Positions 1-6,640 of a stretch of 9,491 nt of DNA are shown here, piece by piece (position 1 is the stretch's first letter; each line of letters begins with the position of its first letter). The translations under genes and the position numbers were made by a program. The stretch comes from Thermoplasmata archaeon (lineage in GTDB: Archaea > Thermoplasmatota > Thermoplasmata > Sysuiplasmatales > Sysuiplasmataceae), in the NCBI GenBank assembly GCA_021811925.1, contig JAKAPY010000056.1:1-9491 (forward strand), in the 5' to 3' direction. The notes under the pieces are model-generated. The model was not told the DNA's origin, did not search any database, and saw only the letters and a program-made list of their open reading frames with translations.

Positions 1-204
1 GGCATGAGCACCACCGGTGGCTTCATTGTTTACAGCAACATAACCGGCGTTACTACACCCGGCACATATGTGGCTCCTAATACGAACATGATAGTATACT
101 ACATACTCGTCGGGCTGTCTGCAACACCACTCCCGCCAGGTGTGAACTCTGGCAACGCAGTATTGACTGTCGACATCAACGCAGCCGGTGTGGTTTCAGG
201 ATAA
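1..204 (+). CDS. C-terminal end of an unrecognised, probably exported beta-rich protein (5' truncated)
   Basis: The reading frame is open from the first base and ends with TAA at 202-204. The ATG at position 4 is therefore probably internal, and only the last 67 or so residues are visible. They are rich in Gly, Thr, Val, Asn, Pro and Tyr, with almost no Lys, Arg or Glu. Alternating hydrophobic residues (IVYYILVGLS) are followed by turn-like PLPPG and NSG segments. This composition is typical of extracellular beta-sandwich proteins of archaea, such as pilin-like, archaellin-like or S-layer proteins, but I recognise no family motif. No C-terminal membrane anchor or sortase-like signal is present. 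The gene converges on the cation exchanger gene about 106 nt away. That it is a real coding tail rests on composition and the open frame; the exported location is inference. Confidence 0.5.
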   Translation, partial: GMSTTGGFIVYSNITGVTTPGTYVAPNTNMIVYYILVGLSATPLPPGVNSGNAVLTVDINAAGVVSG

Positions 205-273
205 ACGACCGAATCCTGACTGCTGGGCCAAACCTCTTAACCAAACCAATTTTCCTTTCCCGTTTTCATTTTG

Positions 274-300
274 CGCACCCGTGTCTTTTTCATGGGTGTG
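274..300 (+). terminator. Possible hairpin and T-rich 3' region between convergent genes
   Basis: The plus-strand RNA can form a 10-bp stem from 274-283 and 291-300, counting two G-U wobbles, with a 7-nt T-rich loop. On the opposite strand the wobbles become A-C mismatches, so the structure favours plus-strand transcripts. T-rich runs at 249-272 come just before it, and archaeal RNA polymerase commonly terminates at such runs. The element lies 70 nt after the stop of the gene at 1-204. A terminator or 3'-end processing role is inferred. Confidence 0.35.
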
Positions 301-310
301 ATTCCTTGAG

Positions 311-1297
311 TCACATCACGACAGTCAGGCTGACGATGTAGATGACGAAGAAGGCAAGACCGAGGGCCATCACGTAAACCGGTATCCTTCCATTTCTTAC
401 AAAGAAGTAGTACATTCCTGAGGCGAGAGCAGTTCCGAGTATGCCTATTGCGGCTGTCGTGTTCAGACTCCATGGAACAAGGAGAAGGGAAAGCCCCGGG
501 TAGAAGGTGGCGTACAGGACATTCTCGCCCACAAGTGCGCCAATGGCAAGATCGTTCTTGCCTGTGAAAGCCCAGACCATGCTTGCGATTGTTTCCGGGA
601 TGGCCGTTGCAATCGGGATTACAAGTATCGAGAGGGAAAGGGCAGAGCCAGGGGCGGGAGAAGATATTTGCGATATTGAATGCACCAGGAGTGTAGAACC
701 AAGGTAGAGAGCGGCGATTGACACGACAATCTGTGCAGACACGAAAACCGGCCTGCCGAGCAGCCTGACAAAGTATGCTTCTTCGCCCGCCTCCACAGAA
801 GAGGTGACATCGTTTCTGCGTACCAGCCAAATGTATGCGATGTAGGAGGCAAGGTAGGCTCCGCCCATTACGTACTGGAGGGGCATGGACCGGATGAAAC
901 CGGGAATGAGAATCCAGGGAAAGAGAATTGCTATCAGAAGGTAAGGCAGGCGCATTTCCCTGCTTACTGCAAAGCTCCTGGAGAGAGTCCTGCCAAGAAG
1001 GTAAGCAATGACAAGCGAGAGGAGGACAAGAAAGTATGAAAGCGTCGAGGTGATGAACGGCTCGCCTATTATCGTCCCTATTCCTATTTCATTTCCCCTT
1101 CCACCTGAATTGGTGAAGACGGCAATCAGGAATATTAACAATTCAGGGACGGAAGTGAAAAGCGGGGTGGCAATTGAGCCGGTGAAGGAGCTCGTCCATC
1201 CCATCTTGCCCGCAAGATACTCTATTGCATTTACAAAGAGCAGCGAAGCGGAGAAGACCGCGAGCAGGCTCAGGATGAGCTCCTCGAGCGGCGTCAT
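311..1297 (-). CDS. Cation/Ca2+ exchanger, CaCA superfamily (sodium/calcium exchanger-like)
   Basis: This 328-residue integral membrane protein has about ten hydrophobic segments and the inverted two-fold repeat of the CaCA superfamily, whose members expel Ca2+ or another cation in exchange for Na+ or H+. The alpha-1 repeat holds TSVPE (48-52) and GTIIGEP (74-80). The alpha-2 repeat holds AIPE (232-235) and GALVGEN (253-259). The acidic residues expected at the ion site, E52 and E235, are kept. The canonical G-S-N or G-S-D triplet after each repeat is replaced by GEP and GEN, so ion preference cannot be read off directly. The length matches the roughly 300-320 residues of compact prokaryotic exchangers. 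The ATG at 1297 lies about 30 nt from a TTAATTAA element, which suggests its own near-leaderless transcript although it follows the agmatinase gene by 53 nt. Family assignment is secure; the transported ion is not. Confidence 0.85.
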   Translation of the reverse strand: MTPLEELILSLLAVFSASLLFVNAIEYLAGKMGWTSSFTGSIATPLFTSVPELLIFLIAVFTNSGGRGNEIGIGTIIGEPFITSTLSYFLVLLSLVIAYLLGRTLSRSFAVSREMRLPYLLIAILFPWILIPGFIRSMPLQYVMGGAYLASYIAYIWLVRRNDVTSSVEAGEEAYFVRLLGRPVFVSAQIVVSIAALYLGSTLLVHSISQISSPAPGSALSLSILVIPIATAIPETIASMVWAFTGKNDLAIGALVGENVLYATFYPGLSLLLVPWSLNTTAAIGILGTALASGMYYFFVRNGRIPVYVMALGLAFFVIYIVSLTVVM

Positions 1298-1322
1298 GAA
1301 TCGCTAAAGAGTAGTCAGCTTC

Positions 1323-1330
1323 TTAATTAA
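1323..1330 (-). promoter_or_regulatory. TATA-like element for the cation exchanger
   Basis: TTAATTAA, read on the minus strand within TTTAATTAAG, is centred about 30 nt before the ATG of the exchanger gene. This is the spacing expected for an archaeal TATA box that drives a nearly leaderless mRNA. No Shine-Dalgarno motif lies before that ATG. Confidence 0.5.
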
Positions 1331-1341
1331 ACCACTGGCAG

Positions 1342-1358
1342 ACAGGTTGCCTACCTGT
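1342..1358 (-). terminator. Perfect 6-bp inverted repeat across the agmatinase stop codon
   Basis: ACAGGT and ACCTGT form a perfect 6-bp stem with a 5-nt loop, and the TAG stop codon of the ureohydrolase (1351-1353) lies inside it. No U-tract follows directly. It could mark the 3' end of the aIF5A-ureohydrolase transcript just before the exchanger promoter. The structure is visible in the sequence; the function is inferred. Confidence 0.3.
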
Positions 1359-2220
1359 AAGAAGGATGCCTCGTTGCAATTATCTCTCTTGCAAGCCTGG
1401 CGGCCAGGACTGCCGTGTTACCGTTGTCGTACTGCGGTGACACCTCGACAATGTCTGCCCCCACTAGTCTTGACGAGAGCTTGACAATAAGCTTTCGAAC
1501 CTGGAGAGGCGAAAGGCCAAACGGTTCAGGCGTCCCCGTGCCCGGCGCATAAGCGGGGTCGATGCCATCTATGTCTATGCTCAGATAGATCTTCTTCTTC
1601 CCCAGCCTTTCCTCGATTCGTTTTATTGACGCATCGATGCCGTTCTCGGCAACAAAATAGGCATCAATGAAATCCAGTCCCTTTGCATTTTCAAGGTCCT
1701 CCCTTGCCACCGACCTTATGCCGATCTGCATTACGCTGCCTATTCCAACATGGTCCGCAAATCTCCTGCTGGCACAGGCGTGGCTGTTCGTCCATCCCAT
1801 ATACTCGTTCCTGAAGTCCAGGTGAGCATCCACCACCACGACACCAATGTCCTTCGGATAGTTGGTGAGGATGGGGGGCGATATTGAATGTTCGCCGCCG
1901 AATGTAAGGAGGAACTTGCCGTCCCTGATTGCAGAGCCTGCCGTTGAATGCACTTCATCGCACATTTCCTCGACAGGGCCGAATACCTCCGTGTCGCCCA
2001 TGTCGAACACGTCAATGTCCCTGAGGTCGACGCCATGATCGAAAAGGTAGCTTTCAAAATTCCAGCTTGCCTCCCTTATGGCGTTGGGGCCAAATCTTGT
2101 GCCCGGCCTGTAGGACGTTGTGCGGTCGTACGGCACACCTAGAATCGCCACCCTGGCGGCGGCATAATCGTCTATTGTGTCTGCAAACTTCAGTAGATGG
2201 GCTGACATCTTGACTTTCAC
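1351..2220 (-). CDS. speB: Agmatinase-family ureohydrolase (agmatinase or aminopropylagmatinase)
   Basis: This 289-residue, full-length arginase/agmatinase-fold enzyme would release urea from agmatine, or from N1-aminopropylagmatine in some archaea, giving putrescine or spermidine. The binuclear manganese ligands are all present: H111 in GGEHS, D131, H133 and D135 in DAHLD, and D216 and D218 in SIDIDGID. They are followed by the family motif DPAYAPGTGTPEP (221-233) and E259 in VEVSP. The chosen start is a GTG at 2220, which overlaps the aIF5A stop as GTGA, a typical translational-coupling junction. An in-frame ATG four codons later is the alternative start. Lying directly behind aIF5A, the enzyme probably supplies the aminobutyl donor for hypusine, or acts on a modification intermediate as proposed for haloarchaea. 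Substrate choice between agmatine and aminopropylagmatine cannot be decided from the sequence. Confidence 0.93.
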   Translation of the reverse strand: MKVKMSAHLLKFADTIDDYAAARVAILGVPYDRTTSYRPGTRFGPNAIREASWNFESYLFDHGVDLRDIDVFDMGDTEVFGPVEEMCDEVHSTAGSAIRDGKFLLTFGGEHSISPPILTNYPKDIGVVVVDAHLDFRNEYMGWTNSHACASRRFADHVGIGSVMQIGIRSVAREDLENAKGLDFIDAYFVAENGIDASIKRIEERLGKKKIYLSIDIDGIDPAYAPGTGTPEPFGLSPLQVRKLIVKLSSRLVGADIVEVSPQYDNGNTAVLAARLAREIIATRHPSYR

Positions 2221-2603
2221 AGATCGAATATCTTTCTCATTCCCATTGAGGAGACGTACAGCGTCTCTCCACCGACCTTCAGGGTCCCCTTCTGCTCCTC
2301 TGTCACCCTGAGGTGGAATGTCTCAAATGTTTCCAGGTCCATGAGTTGCACTTCTTCACCTGACATGGACAGCACCTGTGCCTTCCTCTTGTCCATCTGA
2401 GGCACCTGAATCCGGTGCTTTACCGGGTGGACGATGCTCCTCTTCGAGCCGTCGAATACGCCAACAGCCTCAATCCTGGCCTTGGCTTCACCGTGCTTCC
2501 CCGGTTTGGATGTGGAAATACTCAATATCTTGCAGGGCTGCTCGTCAATGAGGATGTACCTACCCTCTTTAAGCTCCCTGACTTCGGCCTGGGTCCATGC
2601 CAT
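2217..2603 (-). CDS. eif5A: Translation factor aIF5A (hypusine-containing, EF-P/eIF5A family)
   Basis: This 128-residue protein has the usual archaeal aIF5A length and its two-domain layout: an N-terminal SH3-like domain (about 1-70) and a C-terminal OB-fold (about 71-128). The modification loop reads TSKPGKHGEAK (31-41). K36 in PGKHG is the lysine expected to become deoxyhypusine and then, where the hydroxylation step exists, hypusine. The factor binds near the ribosomal P and E sites and relieves stalling on difficult sequences such as polyproline. The start is the ATG at 2603, with a TATA-like element centred about 35 nt upstream and no Shine-Dalgarno site. It is first in a two-gene operon whose second gene, the ureohydrolase, begins inside its stop codon. 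Deoxyhypusine synthase is not in the window and must be encoded elsewhere. Confidence 0.96.
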   Translation of the reverse strand: MAWTQAEVRELKEGRYILIDEQPCKILSISTSKPGKHGEAKARIEAVGVFDGSKRSIVHPVKHRIQVPQMDKRKAQVLSMSGEEVQLMDLETFETFHLRVTEEQKGTLKVGGETLYVSSMGMRKIFDL

Positions 2604-2635
2604 ATCTTATCGGATTTGACCATCATGCCCTTGGC

Positions 2636-2641
2636 TAAATA
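2636..2641 (-). promoter_or_regulatory. TATA-like element for the aIF5A-ureohydrolase operon
   Basis: TATTTA on the minus strand (in CGTATTTAGCC) is centred about 35 nt before the aIF5A ATG. This predicts a transcription start roughly 8-10 nt before the start codon. Assignment is by spacing and composition only. Confidence 0.4.
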
Positions 2642-2947
2642 CGTTTCGCAGTAGTCGTGGGAGTGCAGTTTCGGCAAAATGGCTGGCGCAATTGAGGAAC
2701 GGAATGTCATCGGAAGACATCTGACTCGATGATCAAGAGTCTTGCGCGGGGGGTCATTTAACAGCTGTCACGCAGATAGTTTGTGGTCGCTGGCAATTCA
2801 ATTGTGGGCTTCAATCAGGAAATTATGGAAATCCTTTTTGGGAAAGCTAACGATGCACTTGCGGGAAGGCCATAAAACAACCCCTGAACGAAGGATCTGA
2901 AGACGGATTGAATACGACAACTGACATGCACAAAACAATGGCATAAT
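2642..2947. other. Intergenic region between aIF5A and the glycosyltransferase
   Basis: This is the longest gene-poor stretch in the window. It separates divergent genes. A weak TATA-like GAATACGA at 2910-2917 is about 35 nt before the glycosyltransferase ATG. A short GACTC/GAGTC inverted repeat lies at 2723-2741. A TTG-initiated frame at 2742-2900 (52 codons) stays open but lacks a convincing start or recognisable product. The region may also hold the rest of the glycosyltransferase promoter or a small RNA, but nothing in it is decisive. Confidence 0.35.
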
Positions 2948-3886
2948 ATGAAGGACAACATCGAGTTGTACGGAACTGTTTACAACAACGCAGCCCAGAT
3001 CAATGCTTCGATAAATTCTATCGAGGAATGCCTGGGCGCGGATCTTCATTCCATTAATGTAGTTGACAATTATTCAAATGACGGGACATTTGAGGAACTG
3101 CTCAAGCTTGAAAAAAAATTCGGCAACATAAAGATATTTCGGGACAGATGCAAGAGAGGGAAAGGGAGGGATATCGCCCTGCGGGCATGCTCTCCGGGAA
3201 GCATAGTCACATATGTGGATTTTGATTCTGTGTACAAAGAAGTATTCGGCGAGCTGATCAGAAAGGGTCTGAATTTTGTCAAAGAGGGTAAGATAGTAAT
3301 TGCACATAATTTCGCTCTGGGTTACAGCGAATGGTTCATAAAATCGGGTGGCTGGAAAAATCTCAATTACGGGGAGGATGCAGAATTTTTTGCGCGAATT
3401 TTGCATGGCTATCCAGCTGTCGCAGTCCCGGTCTTTGTCTGCATAAATGAAAAGTTTGGTGGAGAAAGGGAGAGTAGATACGCCACCGGCATTCGCTATC
3501 TGCTGAGAAAACTCGACTGTAACCTGGACTACATTGTCGGAAGTGGAAAGACACTGCGGGAAACAATGGGATATTACAGAGCGGGTGGAACTGGTGGTGT
3601 CTCCACCAAGCTGAGGGGTGCCGCTGGTTTTCTGCTTTATACGGTTTCGTTTACCAGAGGCAAGAGACGCAGATATTTCAGTCAGGACAACTACGCTGTT
3701 TACAACAATGCGTTTGTAAAGTTTTTGAAACTCCCCCGGGAGATGGGCATTACGGAAAAAGTACCTTTGATTTTCAGTTCAAGTGTTAAAGATGAGGCAA
3801 TCCGCAGAGTGAGCAGTTTGCATCCAAACATATTGTTCATGGAATTAAGCGATAGCGATCTCACAATTGGATATGAACAAGAGTAG
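2948..3886 (+). CDS. GT-A fold glycosyltransferase, family 2-like
   Basis: This 312-residue protein has the ordered motifs of inverting GT2-type enzymes: VVDNYSNDGTFEEL (38-51), which binds the nucleotide; the basic KRGKGR stretch (69-74); the metal-binding D-x-D-like VDFD (90-93); and the acceptor-side GEDAEFFAR (142-150). It would transfer a sugar from a nucleotide-sugar donor to a lipid, glycan or protein. No transmembrane helix is obvious. The segment around 224-243 (GFLLYTVSF then RGKRRR) could contact the membrane, and the last 70 or so residues match no motif I know. Its DNA is richer in A+T than the neighbours (one 60-base line, 3061-3120, is 33% G+C), which may indicate transfer or weak codon selection. 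It converges on the methyltransferase gene with 48 nt between stops. A role in surface glycosylation is possible but not shown. Confidence 0.8.
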   Translation: MKDNIELYGTVYNNAAQINASINSIEECLGADLHSINVVDNYSNDGTFEELLKLEKKFGNIKIFRDRCKRGKGRDIALRACSPGSIVTYVDFDSVYKEVFGELIRKGLNFVKEGKIVIAHNFALGYSEWFIKSGGWKNLNYGEDAEFFARILHGYPAVAVPVFVCINEKFGGERESRYATGIRYLLRKLDCNLDYIVGSGKTLRETMGYYRAGGTGGVSTKLRGAAGFLLYTVSFTRGKRRRYFSQDNYAVYNNAFVKFLKLPREMGITEKVPLIFSSSVKDEAIRRVSSLHPNILFMELSDSDLTIGYEQE

Positions 3887-3934
3887 GGGAGTTTGGAGGA
3901 ATTCGTGGGGCAGGAGAGGCATTGGAATGCATCC

Positions 3935-4876
3935 CTACACGCGCATGACTCCATTCCTGTACTCAAAACTGTGACCGCATCCCGGGCAGCGGTCAGTTTT
4001 CCCGGAGGATATGGATTCCAAATCCACTCCATGATGGCAGTCGGGACAGGCCATTATTTCGTCGGTGCCATTCCCTGCAACTGGCCCCGTCGCCCTCTTT
4101 ATCATGCGTACAAACGAATGAGGCATCAGGCCAAGGACATTAGGCAGTCTGGAAGCGTTGATCAGAAGAGTGCTTGGAAGGGAGTGAAAAGGTGCGTAAT
4201 CCTCGAGGCCGCAGGATCTTGTGCCGCTTACCACAAGGCCGGCGTCCGAAGCCATGCTGTTTACATATCGTCTTGAATAGAAAAATTCAAGGAATTGCGA
4301 ACACAGAACCCGCCTTGACTTTCCCCTTTCCACGATCGGTGCAACGCCATTTCCCGCCCCCATTGCCTTGAACTTGTCAACCATGACGGCAAGTGAACCT
4401 GTGTGATAGAAGCTGAGTATCAGAGACCCGCCTGGCTTCAACACACGGCGGAATTCTCTCAATGCCAATTCAGGGTTCGGCAGGAAATTGAAAACACGTA
4501 TCATGATTACAGTGTCAAAGCTGTTGTCCCTGAAAGGCGTCTTGAGCAGGTCCCCGTTGATTTTCACCAGCCTTGTTCCATCATGGCTGCACTTTATCTC
4601 TTCCAGGAAACTGGGGGTGGCATCAAGCGCATAGTATTCCTTGAATGAATCGTGGAGGACGTTTGTTATTCTCCCGTTTCCCGCCCCGGCCTCCAGCGCC
4701 CTTCCGGCAACATTCGATGATATCAGCGACCTTGTGATCGTGCCCTCGACTTCGGTCACCCTGCCCCTGCCGTTCCATAAACGCTCGAAATCAAGGCGTG
4801 AAAAGTCGTTCGTTGTGCCAACTCCATCGGGAGAACCTATGAGCCATCTACCTGATGGCACTAAGGAATAACACAT
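3935..4876 (-). CDS. Class I SAM methyltransferase fused to a C-terminal Trm112-like zinc ribbon
   Basis: In this 313-residue protein the Rossmann methyltransferase core covers about residues 28-220. Motif I is ALEAGAGNGR (60-69), with E62 in place of the more usual Asp. The acidic residue after strand 2 is D85 (YALDATPSF). Motif IV is NSFDTVIMIRVFNFLP (118-133), followed by EFRRVLKPGGSLIL (141-154). The C-terminal 40 residues hold CPDC (277-280) and CPGC (297-300), then FEYRNGVMRV, which resembles the end of Trm112-type zinc ribbons (y.i.dGvp). Stand-alone Trm112 activates several methyltransferases in archaea and eukaryotes, so the fused copy could stabilise this enzyme. The substrate is unknown; the core looks like the UbiE/Methyltransf_11 group, which acts on small molecules, lipids or glycans. 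The ATG at 4876 is the first start after an in-frame TGA two codons upstream. Confidence 0.82.
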   Translation of the reverse strand: MCYSLVPSGRWLIGSPDGVGTTNDFSRLDFERLWNGRGRVTEVEGTITRSLISSNVAGRALEAGAGNGRITNVLHDSFKEYYALDATPSFLEEIKCSHDGTRLVKINGDLLKTPFRDNSFDTVIMIRVFNFLPNPELALREFRRVLKPGGSLILSFYHTGSLAVMVDKFKAMGAGNGVAPIVERGKSRRVLCSQFLEFFYSRRYVNSMASDAGLVVSGTRSCGLEDYAPFHSLPSTLLINASRLPNVLGLMPHSFVRMIKRATGPVAGNGTDEIMACPDCHHGVDLESISSGKTDRCPGCGHSFEYRNGVMRV

Positions 4877-4924
4877 ACATCAAGATGAAGGGACGGCTGA
4901 AGAGGATTGCTCGACTTTTTCGGT

Positions 4925-4932
4925 CTATATAG
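4925..4932 (-). promoter_or_regulatory. Palindromic TATA-like element, probably for the methyltransferase
   Basis: CTATATAG is a perfect 8-bp palindrome about 52 nt from the methyltransferase ATG. It predicts a 5' leader of roughly 25 nt on the minus strand. Because it is symmetrical it could also position plus-strand initiation, but a second element lies closer to the transporter start. Confidence 0.4.
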
Positions 4933-4975
4933 AATACGTTGAGAATTGTGCCAATACGACTCTACGTTGGTTTGC

Positions 4976-4983
4976 TACATATT
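4976..4983 (+). promoter_or_regulatory. TATA-like element for the phosphate symporter
   Basis: TACATATT is centred about 33 nt before the ATG at 5013, the spacing of an archaeal TATA box for a nearly leaderless transcript. This supports the ATG at 5013 over the in-frame TTG at 5004, which would leave almost no room for a transcription start. Confidence 0.4.
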
Positions 4984-5012
4984 GCCCCATTCAGTCATAC
5001 CATTTGAGAAAT

Positions 5013-6554
5013 ATGAGCGTATCAAGAACAAGCAACCAGGATGGAAATGACTTGAATTCGCCTGGAAACGATATACTGAAACCGCTGAACGACAGTGGCG
5101 TGAAGCGGTTTCACTACAAGACAATACTGATTGCCGGCATGGGCTTCTTCACCGATGCCTATGACCTGTTTGTAATCGGTGTGATAACGGCACTGTTCAC
5201 CTTCTATGTGCCGTTCGCTATTCCGGGCTATGTGTTCTCATTCCATGTGGGCGGTAACATCACAGGTCTGACCGGGCTGGCACTGATATCAGCGGCAGCC
5301 ATATTCGGTGCCGTATTCGGCCCGATGATTTTTGGACGGCTGGGAGATCTGTTTGGAAGAAAAACGATTTACGGATTAGAGATGATAATTCTCATGGCGG
5401 GCGCAATTCTGTCGTCCTTAGCATGGTCATTTGCATCTCTCGTCGCCTTCAGGTTCATACTTGGACTTGGAATAGGCGGAGACTACCCGATGAGCGCCAC
5501 CATAATGAGCGAATATTCAAATGTGAAGAGCAGGGGCAGGCTTGTTGGCACAGTCTTTGCAATGCAGGGCTTCGGCCTCATAACAGGAATACTTCTGGCC
5601 ATCGGTCTGCTCTACGCCATCCCGACAAACCTTGGCCTTGCGTGGAGGCTGATGCTTTTTGCAGGAGCTATACCAGCGGCTGCAGTCTACTATTTCAGGA
5701 GAAGAATGCCTGAAACACCGAGATACACCCTGCATGTGCAGGGAAAAACCAAGGAGACTGCAAATGTGGTCAGCGACCTGACCGGTGTCTCGCTTAAGGC
5801 TTCCCAGACAGGCAAGGCGGACGGCAAGGCAGAAGTGAGGAACAAGGGAACCTTCCTGACCTTCTTCACATCATACCTTCCGCTTGTCATAGGGACAGCA
5901 ATCAGCTGGTTCCTGTTCGATGTGTCCTTCTACGGCACTGGAATAGATACCCCTACGCTGCTGAAGTCCATGAGCCTGGTCGCTGCTCCGACGCTGACGC
6001 AGGTCCAGCACCTGATGGTTTCGGAACAGTACTCTGCCATAATAGCCCTTATATTCACAATACCGGGCTACTGGATAGCAGTTGCACTGATTGACCGTGT
6101 CGGCAGGAAGACGCTGCAGTACTCAGGCTTCACCGTCATGGCGATTGCCTTTGCAGTCCTCGGCCTCGACCCTGCTCTGATAGGACTGGGTGCACCGTTT
6201 GTGGTAATCTACGGCCTGACTTTCCTGTTCGGCAACATAGGACCAAACACAACGACCTTCATAGTGCCGACAGAGGTTTTCCCGACGGCCTTCAGGACAA
6301 CGGGCCACGGAATAGCAGCCGGCACGGGGAAGATAGGAGCGACAGTGGGTGTCATCCTGCTTCCTGCGCTTCTGCTGCTCTGGGGTGCCTCTGGAATGTT
6401 CCTTTTCCTGGCCGGCGTTGCTGCAATAGGGACAATAGTTACATTGGCCCTGATACCCGAGACAAAGCAGGTAACACTGGAAGAGACGTCCAGGGAGAAT
6501 CTTGCCGAATCGCTGGTTACAGGAAGTCCGTCGGAGAGCGCTCCAGCCGAGTGA
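5013..6554 (+). CDS. MFS phosphate:H+ symporter (PHS family, Pho84-like)
   Basis: This 513-residue, 12-helix Major Facilitator protein is predicted to import inorganic phosphate with protons across the cytoplasmic membrane. PHS signatures appear in order: GMGFFTDAYDLFVIG (42-56), the MFS loop GRLGDLFGRK (108-117), LGIGGDYPMSATIMSE (152-167), WFLFDVSFYG (299-308), and NIGPNTTTFIVPTEVFPTAFR (split here: GPNTTTF 410-416, PTEVFPTAFR 419-428). Residues that coordinate phosphate in the fungal PiPT structure have counterparts: Y158, Q185, W299, D303, Y307 and N412. The proton-linked acidic residues match D48 and D157. The central cytoplasmic loop (about 243-282) is lengthened and polar. An in-frame TTG nine bases upstream is a less likely start. 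The gene stands alone; no PhoU or regulator is nearby. A different anion or organic substrate is possible but less likely given the conserved site. Confidence 0.87.
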   Translation: MSVSRTSNQDGNDLNSPGNDILKPLNDSGVKRFHYKTILIAGMGFFTDAYDLFVIGVITALFTFYVPFAIPGYVFSFHVGGNITGLTGLALISAAAIFGAVFGPMIFGRLGDLFGRKTIYGLEMIILMAGAILSSLAWSFASLVAFRFILGLGIGGDYPMSATIMSEYSNVKSRGRLVGTVFAMQGFGLITGILLAIGLLYAIPTNLGLAWRLMLFAGAIPAAAVYYFRRRMPETPRYTLHVQGKTKETANVVSDLTGVSLKASQTGKADGKAEVRNKGTFLTFFTSYLPLVIGTAISWFLFDVSFYGTGIDTPTLLKSMSLVAAPTLTQVQHLMVSEQYSAIIALIFTIPGYWIAVALIDRVGRKTLQYSGFTVMAIAFAVLGLDPALIGLGAPFVVIYGLTFLFGNIGPNTTTFIVPTEVFPTAFRTTGHGIAAGTGKIGATVGVILLPALLLLWGASGMFLFLAGVAAIGTIVTLALIPETKQVTLEETSRENLAESLVTGSPSESAPAE

Positions 6555-6577
6555 AGACCAAACCACTCACAAAACCA

Positions 6578-6600
6578 TTTAATTATTTCCCTTTTTCAAT
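6578..6600 (+). terminator. AT-rich and T-rich stretch after the symporter gene
   Basis: About 25 nt after the transporter stop the sequence runs TTTAATTATTT, then CCCTTTTTC. T-rich tracts of this kind commonly end archaeal transcripts, so it may terminate the symporter mRNA. The first part also resembles a TATA box and lies about 33 nt before an 11-codon ORF at 6615, so a promoter role is the alternative. Confidence 0.35.
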
Positions 6601-6640
6601 CCGGCGCTTCGGTCATGGAAGCGGCTGAAGCCCGGATAAC

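Noticed and set aside
237..830. Minus-strand 197-codon frame overlapping the exchanger gene
   Set aside because: Rich in Cys, Arg, His and Pro with no domain, and antisense-frame to a clear membrane protein on the same strand. A shadow frame.
2742..2900. TTG-initiated 52-codon frame in the aIF5A-glycosyltransferase intergenic region
   Set aside because: Trp-rich and basic, with no recognisable family, no ATG near its start and no promoter at suitable spacing. Not strong enough to call a gene.
2798..3049. Minus-strand 83-codon frame running from the glycosyltransferase gene into the intergenic region
   Set aside because: It starts inside a well-supported gene on the other strand and has no domain or promoter of its own.
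3893..4276. Plus-strand frame opposite the methyltransferase zinc-ribbon end
   Set aside because: Low-complexity antisense translation of a gene with clear motifs.
5004..5012. TTG at 5004 as the start of the phosphate symporter
   Set aside because: The ATG at 5013 is in the same frame, fits the TATA-like element spacing better, and the three extra residues are not part of any conserved region.
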